NCBI GenBank assembly: GCA_036785705.1
Contig: JAWUZG010000070.1
Coordinates: forward strand, 5,095,001-5,159,000
Direction of reading: 5' to 3'
Source: Acanthornis magna
Taxonomy: Eukaryota; Chordata; Aves; Passeriformes; Acanthizidae
Length of the DNA stretch: 64,000 bases
Numbering within the stretch: position 1 is the first letter of the stretch; each line of letters begins with the position of its first letter. This document shows, piece after piece, positions 60,975 through 64,000 of this stretch. The notes under the pieces were generated by a model. The model had not been told where the DNA came from, ran no database searches, and worked only from the letters and a program-made list of their open reading frames with translations. Both the position numbers and the translations under genes were made by a program.

Positions 60975-61742
60975 TTAGTTCTTGAATAGCTGTAAAAACA
61001 ACACATTGTTAGTAAGGATGTAAAATAAGGGTGTCTGTAATGGTTTACAAAATGTCAGAAAAGCACCCAGGAGGATTCAGCTCTGCTTACCATTTGCATT
61101 AGATTTGCAAAGCCCTTTAAAAACTCTTTGGGGGTTTTCTTCTCATAAGATTCACACGTAGACTCACACTGCTGGAAGATAAAGAGAATCATGCCACTTC
61201 TAAATAACACATCACAATCCTAAATGAAACCTTAAGCTTTCTTACTGAAAAATCAAGAGGGTTGTAGTCAATGCCCTTTCCATCTGGAAAAGCTTAGACA
61301 CAAGCTCTTTCAGAAGGGGAAAGAATTTAGTAATGACACCTTTCATTCACATTTTTTGCAGTGATCCCCGTCCTGTTGCCAGCGCATCATGTGGTTGCCA
61401 AGTACATGCATGTGATTGATTAGGATCACAGGGAATGCCTCTCTCAAAAGTGCAAAAATTGGCCTTTTTTATTTCCAAACTAATAAAAAGCAGATTGTTT
61501 TTTCTAACAGATGTGCTTTCTACAATTCCCCCATTGCAGGTGGCATCTGCTACAGAAAATAAGGAGCAATGATCACAATTAGGAGCATTGCGAGGAAATC
61601 CTACCTTCCCAGGGTCTCTGTAGGTGAGTTTGCTCACGACTCTAATGGCTTTGTTGAACTCTGTATTCTCTTGCCTGCTCACTGGTTGTAATTTCTGAAT
61701 GCCCTCCTTGAAGCAGGTCACAGCTGTGTACAGGCATCCCTC
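60975..61742 (-). CDS. IL21: IL21, interleukin-21, last three coding exons (partial)
   Basis: Minus-strand exons: 61742-61605 (46 codons), 61171-61091 (27 codons, or 26 if the second AG is used) and 60989-60975 (four codons plus TAA). All are joined in phase 0. They read EGCLYTAVTCFKEGIQKLQP..., QCESTCESYEKKTPKEFLKG... and LFKN. The CESYEKK-PKEFL block matches human CDSYEKKPPKEFL, and the four cysteines match those that form the two disulfides of IL-21. IL-21 is a secreted four-helix cytokine of follicular helper and Th17 cells, acting through IL21R/gamma-c to STAT3. The signal peptide and helix A exons were not found between 61743 and 64000. They are probably beyond the right edge, although a very short exon 2 could be hidden here. 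The terminal exon call is the least certain part. Confidence 0.88.
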
Positions 61743-64000
61743 CTAAGGCAGGAAAAGAAGGAACTGTTTTAAAGCATATGTTGCAGCACTTTTTCCTTCA
61801 TGTGTTAGGCTGCGATCCGTGTGCAAAAGAAAGTATCCCGGATATTGACTGAAAATATTAAACTGTACCTTTTTTTTAAAAGTTTGTGTTAGATATGAAA
61901 GAGATCTTGAAGCTTTACTTTGCATAATTACTTAAATATTTCCCAACAAAATAAATGTCTAGTTGGCTATTGATCATGATGGCATTTGAAAGAAAACGCT
62001 TTTGGAGAGTAAATCACTTAAGTGTAGTAGGTTTTCACCTACTAAAGCATGAAAATTCTATTTTTAAAAGGTTACAAATATCTCTCTGTGCTGTGTGTGG
62101 GAATATTCTTTTTTCTTCCTAATTTTTGTGTCCTTTTCAATACTGTCTAGGTAATAATTAGAATTGATGTAGAACTGTGTTTTCAAATACTGTTGAAATG
62201 TTCTTATATGTTAGCATCAGAAATAATATAGAAACTCTCACCGAAACTAACCTAACAGTCAACAGGAAAGAAAAGCAATGTTTACTGAAGCCAATTTCTA
62301 AATTGCTTACTGCTTTCCAAAGAAGGAAGCTGCTGTTGACACATATTAGAAGGCTCCAAAGCCATCATCCCTGTTTTGCACATCAGCTGCTACCCAAGCT
62401 CATCAGCCTTATCAGATATTGTTGCAGTTTGCTGCTTGGGCAAGGACAAGGCAGCCTTCATGGATGTCACTTATAGCAAACTTTACTAGCACCATATTAT
62501 ATTGGTCAAATAAAACATTTTCTTTTCCTTAAACGCCACATATTTATGTTTGCTTCAAGCATCTTTACCGTAACCAGCCTTGCTTACTGGAAAAAAAAAC
62601 GACTCGCCTTTTAAAGAGATCGATTTTCCAGCTGAAACTGAAAACATTTTCAGTCTCATCCGTGCTGAGCTGAGAAACCAGCGTTTCTCATCTGTGCTGC
62701 CTTTTCTGTTTTGCTGAGCTGTCACTTTTAGCTGAGGCAACCAACAGTCAGAGCACCACAAGGATTGTGGGGCCCGGAATGTTGTCATGGGCTGAGCACT
62801 TTGGGGATGAGGCAAGAAAGAGCACAGACCACTGGAAATGTCTGAGAGGGGCTAGAAACATGTAAAATGTTTGTGTCAGAGGCAGTTGGCAGCAGCGCTC
62901 TGCATCTGACTCAATCTAACTTTACAGATGAGCCTGTAAAGCCCTCGCTTCCGGAATTAGCGATCAGCAGGGTTAGATACGGATCCAGGGTACATCAGCA
63001 TCATGTCACTGAGTGCCACTTCTGCTCTAGTGCCAGTCACCAGCAAGAGATCTCATTTGCCCTCCAGGCTGGAATCACCTCAGCCTTAAGACTGCTTTTT
63101 CAGCCTCAGCACATGTTATCCCTTGAGTTGTTGTCCTCTTACCTCTCTTTTTTCACAGGAAAGGATGCTTCATTGTTGAGGGTACAAGGAAATTGCATGG
63201 GATTGAATTTGGACTAAAAGTCCATGCAAAGGAACCTCAAGGAAGCCAAAACAGATAGGGATCAACCACCTAATTCTCAATGTCATAATAGGTAGTTCTC
63301 TTCTTGAATATTCAAGACCAAATGCAAATCTGGAATGAGCTGGTTATAATAAAAATAATTTAAAATATTTGGATATTTGAAATGCAGTTATATGAGCGAC
63401 TTTTTATTAAATTGAGTTTCACTAGAGTGTGATGGCACCTAATTACACCCAAGTGCTGCTTTGGCACACTGTACTTCATATCTTAGTCATCCTGTAGGAT
63501 AAAAAGTTTGTTGATTTTGTTGCTGGTAATAATTACTGTTAGTATACTAATATTTTTTAACATGTTTTTCATCAGAAGCTGAACCTCTATCAACTTCATA
63601 CCTCCTAAATACATGAATTCTCTGTCTCCTCTAGTATTCAGCAGAAGCACTTAGGACCTCCCAGAATCAGATAGTAAAGCCCTAAGCTGCAAGTGAGCTG
63701 TTGTCTTCCTTCCTGAGGTGAGCATGACATTTTTGATAAAAAAACCCCAACAACCTGATTAAGCAATTAGTCACTAGTTGTGTAGTTGTATTTGCTTAGT
63801 TTCAGAGGCAGCGGCAAAGACTGGAGTAAAATGATCGCTAATAATCTCCTCCTTTTCACTTTGACACCACAAGTCAGAAAGAGTGTTAGTGAAAAAAGTC
63901 CAGCAATGAGTTTGTGCACTACAATTGTTTCTAGCAATGCGAGGGAATGTATCTGGTTTGGTTATGCTTCTATGTATTATTTGGCAAGTAAAAAATGCAC
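61743..64000. other. IL21: IL21 intron 2 and/or upstream region
   Basis: No exon with IL-21 homology, TATA box or repeat was recognised. The segment 62600-62830 is richer in G+C. Reading on the minus strand, none of the open frames here begins with a signal peptide. Confidence 0.5.

Overview
This is eukaryotic DNA from a bird. The evidence is split coding exons with GT-AG (once GC-AG) boundaries, three truncated CR1 LINE fragments whose 3' tails are of the avian type, an ERVL-like LTR fragment, and an IL2 gene that resembles chicken IL-2 more than mammalian IL-2. The composition (long AT-rich introns, few repeats) would fit a songbird or another neoavian, but the species cannot be fixed from sequence alone. 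The gene order BLTP1(+), ADAD1(+), IL2(-), IL21(-) is the conserved vertebrate block found at human 4q27.

Layout. Bases 1-1776 are intron. From 1777 to 24795 lie the last 33 coding exons of BLTP1 (KIAA1109), about 1,937 codons ending in the FSA C-terminal domain, followed by a short 3' UTR with an AATAAA at 25261. A CpG island starts about 80 bases later (25360-25860) and is the likely ADAD1 promoter. ADAD1 has 11 coding exons from 26211 to 32774 (573 aa). It keeps a double-stranded RNA-binding domain and the deaminase fold but has lost the catalytic Glu and the zinc Cys positions. The ADAD1-IL2 gap (33.4-38.0 kb) holds an ERVL-like 3' fragment with its LTR. IL2 is complete on the minus strand (40742 to 38296, four exons, 143 aa), with an AU-rich 3' UTR and a promoter that still shows the CD28RE/AP-1, NFAT and TATA elements of mammalian IL2. 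About 20 kb of mostly featureless intergenic DNA follows, with two CR1 fragments and two GC-richer patches. IL21 lies on the minus strand at 61742-60975. Only its last three coding exons could be found; the signal-peptide exons are probably beyond the right edge.

How the genes work together. BLTP1 is a housekeeping lipid-transfer protein and ADAD1 a germ-cell RNA-binding protein; neither works with the cytokines. IL2 and IL21 are paralogous four-helix cytokines of activated T cells, lying in the same direction with all identified introns in phase 0. Most of the open reading frames outside these four genes are chance frames, the CpG island, low-complexity tracts or transposon remnants. No new system was found. 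The most interesting items are an apparent small inversion of the NF-kappaB element in the IL2 promoter, a GC-AG intron in ADAD1, and a 67-codon in-frame candidate cassette exon in BLTP1.
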